Source of the DNA: Pseudomonadota bacterium | GTDB lineage: Bacteria; Desulfobacterota; WTBG01; JAGOGO01 | Direction of reading: 5' to 3' | Length of the DNA: 7,617 bases | Assembly: GCA_021160085.1 (NCBI GenBank) | Contig: JAGHDE010000252.1 | Location: 1 to 7,617 of the forward strand | Part shown: piece after piece, positions 5,826 through 7,617 of the stretch | Position numbering within the stretch: the first letter of the stretch is position 1 | Layout: the number at the start of each line of letters is the position of its first letter | Notes under the pieces: model-generated | What the model was told of the DNA's origin: nothing | What the model saw: only the letters and a program-made list of their open reading frames with translations | Databases searched by the model: none | Made by a program: the position numbers and the translations under genes

Positions 5826-7106
5826 CTAATTTTCTATGTGATTAATCAGAGCTTCCAGATAGCGTGATTTCACCTGCTGACTTGCAAGGGCCTGTTTGAA
5901 CGGCGGAAGTTTCAAAATAACGCCTAAAACTCCAGCTATGGCTCGATGACTCCATAAGACCTGATTGTCAAAAATCAGGTTCTGCAACTTACCTCGTTCA
6001 ATAGCCATCAACACCGCCCGGTGTGTTCCATTCAGGGGGGTAATAACTCTGCTCGGTCGAGATTTCAAGTGGATACTGTCCTTTGGGCAAGTTCTAACGC
6101 AAACGCCGCATCCCAGACATATATCTTCATGCACCTTCGCCACTTTCATTTCGGGATTGACGGGGTTGTTCGATGAAACCAATGTCATTGCTTCTACCGG
6201 GCAGGCAGTCACGCACTTGCCACATCCGTTGCAGTCAGATTCGGTCACAACCGGAATAAAGTTGGTTGTATGGACAGGATTAAGAATTGCAAAACGCCGG
6301 GCGGCAATCATAGCCTCACAGCAACATCCACAGCAGTTGCAAATGAAATTAACTTTCTCTCTTACATTTTCACCGAACTGAACCAGGTTGTGCTCATAAG
6401 CTACCTGCAATAAATCAAGGCATTCTTCCTTCTCTATCGAACGGGCGCAACCGTGCTTAATAAGCGACGCGGCTACGGTGTTAAATGTCATGCATATTTC
6501 CTGCGGCGCTTTGCAGGCTTTGCCCAGGTGATACATTTTGTGACGGCAGTAACAGATCCCAACCCCCAGGTGAGTAGCATTATTTATAACTTCGGTCGCC
6601 CGTTCATAATCCAGAACATGCAGTGCATTTTCTTTGGACAAGGCAGGTTCATGGACAAAGGTACGCCCCAACTGAGTTTGACCCTGGGTGAATAGCTCCC
6701 TGATGAAATTTTCTTCAACATTTATGTATTCATAAAACAGTTCGCTTAATACCTTCTGATCAATGTCATTCCGCACACGCATCAAGGAGAACTCGAAAAA
6801 CCCTGCCATCGGAGGCGGCAGAGCATAAACGGACTCCCCCTTCTGTTCGATGTCAACCAGGATAGCGCGCCCGGCCAATTCATCCAGCACTTTTTGAGTG
6901 CTGGTCAGGCCCATTTTCCAGATGCGGCTGGCTTTTTTCGCTGTAAAGGGTTTGATAGGCATGAGTGAAACCAGTTTGGCTTCTTTCTCACTAAAAAGCA
7001 TTTTCAGGATTTTGAATAATAGTTCAGAAGGCGGTGCGCCCTGTGGAAAGCGATTCAATCTGTCTGCTAACTTGGAATAACCGGATTTGATTGTGTTATG
7101 AGCCAT
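5826..7106 (-). CDS. Winged-helix-like, cysteine-rich 2[4Fe-4S] ferredoxin protein
   Basis: This 426-residue protein has no signal peptide or clear membrane span. Residues about 25-100 (ELLFKILKMLFSEKEAKLVS ... YALPPPMAGFFE) look like a winged-helix fold. A central region carries CYCRH (C185, C187), C198, C205, C220 and C229, then the dense CNCCGCCC at 256-263 with six cysteines. Two classical [4Fe-4S] motifs follow: C292/C295/C298/C302 (CNGCGKCVTACP) and C330/C333/C336/C340 (CLGCGVCVRTCP). The C-terminal ~80 residues are helical. I recognise this as a type of 4Fe-4S dicluster protein seen in anaerobes, with no defined reaction known to me. The CYCRH and CNCCGCCC blocks could hold an extra cluster. 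A redox electron carrier or redox-responsive regulator are both possible. ATG 7106 gives YSKLADRLNRFP close to the N-terminus; the SD is weak (GAGAGA about 14 bases away). Confidence 0.85.
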   Translation of the reverse strand: MAHNTIKSGYSKLADRLNRFPQGAPPSELLFKILKMLFSEKEAKLVSLMPIKPFTAKKASRIWKMGLTSTQKVLDELAGRAILVDIEQKGESVYALPPPMAGFFEFSLMRVRNDIDQKVLSELFYEYINVEENFIRELFTQGQTQLGRTFVHEPALSKENALHVLDYERATEVINNATHLGVGICYCRHKMYHLGKACKAPQEICMTFNTVAASLIKHGCARSIEKEECLDLLQVAYEHNLVQFGENVREKVNFICNCCGCCCEAMIAARRFAILNPVHTTNFIPVVTESDCNGCGKCVTACPVEAMTLVSSNNPVNPEMKVAKVHEDICLGCGVCVRTCPKDSIHLKSRPSRVITPLNGTHRAVLMAIERGKLQNLIFDNQVLWSHRAIAGVLGVILKLPPFKQALASQQVKSRYLEALINHIEN

Positions 7107-7139
7107 GATTATATTCTTGTCTCTCTAACTTTCTGAACT

Positions 7140-7166
7140 AACCGGCCGGCGATAGCCGGTCCGGTT
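7140..7166. other. GC-rich hairpin between ferredoxin and YkgJ-type genes
   Basis: The segment around ACCGGCCGGC GATA GCCGGTCCGGT folds into an imperfect stem of about 11 pairs with one bulged C and a GATA loop. It lies in the 111-base gap after the YkgJ-type stop and before the ferredoxin-protein start, both on the minus strand. No T-run follows on either strand. It could be an attenuator, an mRNA stability element or a protein-binding palindrome; the sequence does not decide. Confidence 0.4.
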
Positions 7167-7217
7167 GAGTGATTGCTTATGCGGCGGATTGTACCCCTGC
7201 CGGATATCTGCGAGAAA

Positions 7218-7617
7218 TCACAGCGATATGGCGAAATCCCAACCCATTTCAATCGCCAACCAATGCGGAAGAAGCATTATTGACCGAGAGAAATCCAAAC
7301 CCGCGTTTTCGATATGATCCCTTATTGCCCTTGAAAAGGGACTTGTCGCCGTCACAACGGACGTGAGCGCCACCGGAGCGTTTTCTGTAGATTCCGGATC
7401 GTTTGCTGCGTAGCAGGATAGGGGATGCGAACAGACAAAATGCGTTCGACACACGAACGGCCTCACAGGATAGGCGATGCAAGCGCCATTTACCAGCAGA
7501 GGGCAGCAATGGTAGTAGTTGGAAAAATCTGTCTGCTCGTCGATGTTGGTCGACGGATATCTGCCCGGCCTGGAATTGTCCCATTCATGCCATTGTTGTG
7601 TTCGCATCCGAAGGTCG
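7218..7617 (-). CDS. YkgJ-type cysteine-cluster protein, 5' partial
   Basis: The frame is open to the right edge, so the true N-terminus is probably outside, though ATG 7605-7607 is available. The readable 129-132 residues contain CCPLLVNGACIAYPVRPFVC, close to the YkgJ/UPF0153 pattern CPFLxxGxCxIYxxRPxxCR, in which cysteines bind zinc or iron. A further Cys pair, VCSHPLSC, follows. Numbered from ATG 7607, cysteines are at 34, 35, 43, 53, 59 and 65. The second half is helical and lacks cysteine. The family's N-terminal Cys pairs would lie upstream of the visible part or are absent. The biochemical role of the family is not established to my knowledge. It is followed after 111 bases by the ferredoxin-protein gene on the same strand. 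Confidence 0.7.
   Translation of the reverse strand, partial: DLRMRTQQWHEWDNSRPGRYPSTNIDEQTDFSNYYHCCPLLVNGACIAYPVRPFVCRTHFVCSHPLSCYAANDPESTENAPVALTSVVTATSPFSRAIRDHIENAGLDFSRSIMLLPHWLAIEMGWDFAISL

Noticed and set aside
7108..7113. A perfect TATAAT on the minus strand just before the ferredoxin-protein ATG
   Set aside because: Only one base separates it from the ATG, so transcription would start inside the coding region. No later start preserves the N-terminal YSKLADRL segment, and the -35 match is poor.
7169..7366. A 65-codon plus-strand ORF near the right end
   Set aside because: It overlaps the YkgJ-type gene antisense, has no SD, and its composition is unremarkable.

Overview
The window looks like a piece of an anaerobe's chromosome, most plausibly from a Desulfobacterota (deltaproteobacterial) or similar sulfate-reducing or syntrophic lineage. 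This is an inference from gene content: three proteins rich in iron-sulfur motifs, a bis-MGD molybdenum/tungsten enzyme without an export signal, and a small conserved membrane protein of a kind I associate with such genomes. There is no rRNA, tRNA, CRISPR array, transposase or phage gene.

Left half (1-2594, all + strand). The window opens inside a HoxU/NuoG-type ferredoxin subunit carrying one [2Fe-2S] and about three [4Fe-4S] motifs; its N-terminus lies outside. A Nudix hydrolase of ADP-ribose pyrophosphatase type follows 19 bases later. Next comes a 162-base gap with what looks like a decayed membrane-anchored ORF, then a nicotinamidase starting at GTG. The two enzymes act on opposite halves of NAD (ADP-ribose and nicotinamide), which suggests an NAD turnover pair beside an NAD(H)-linked electron-transfer complex. 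After a candidate promoter comes a cyclophilin with two well-formed start sites, one giving a membrane-anchored or exported protein and one a cytoplasmic protein.

Middle (2595-4956). A spacer with two GC-rich palindromes, REP-like, precedes a 737-residue molybdopterin oxidoreductase with an N-terminal [4Fe-4S] motif and a cysteine as probable metal ligand. No partner subunit lies next to it.

Right half (about 4911-7617, all - strand). The molybdoenzyme ORF runs tail-to-tail into the remains of a polytopic, spermidine-synthase-like membrane protein. That gene is truncated at both ends and has one internal frameshift. The last 14 or so codons of the molybdoenzyme ORF appear to be antisense of this remnant, so a rearrangement breakpoint can be placed near 4911-4914. 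Further right are an intact three-helix membrane protein, a terminator, a 426-residue protein with an apparent winged-helix N-terminus, an unusual cysteine-rich centre and a C-terminal 2[4Fe-4S] ferredoxin domain, a hairpin, and a YkgJ-type cysteine-cluster protein that runs off the right edge.

No single new defence or mobile system is evident. The points most worth following are the rearrangement scar, the dual-start cyclophilin, the NAD-halves gene pair and the cysteine-rich ferredoxin protein.
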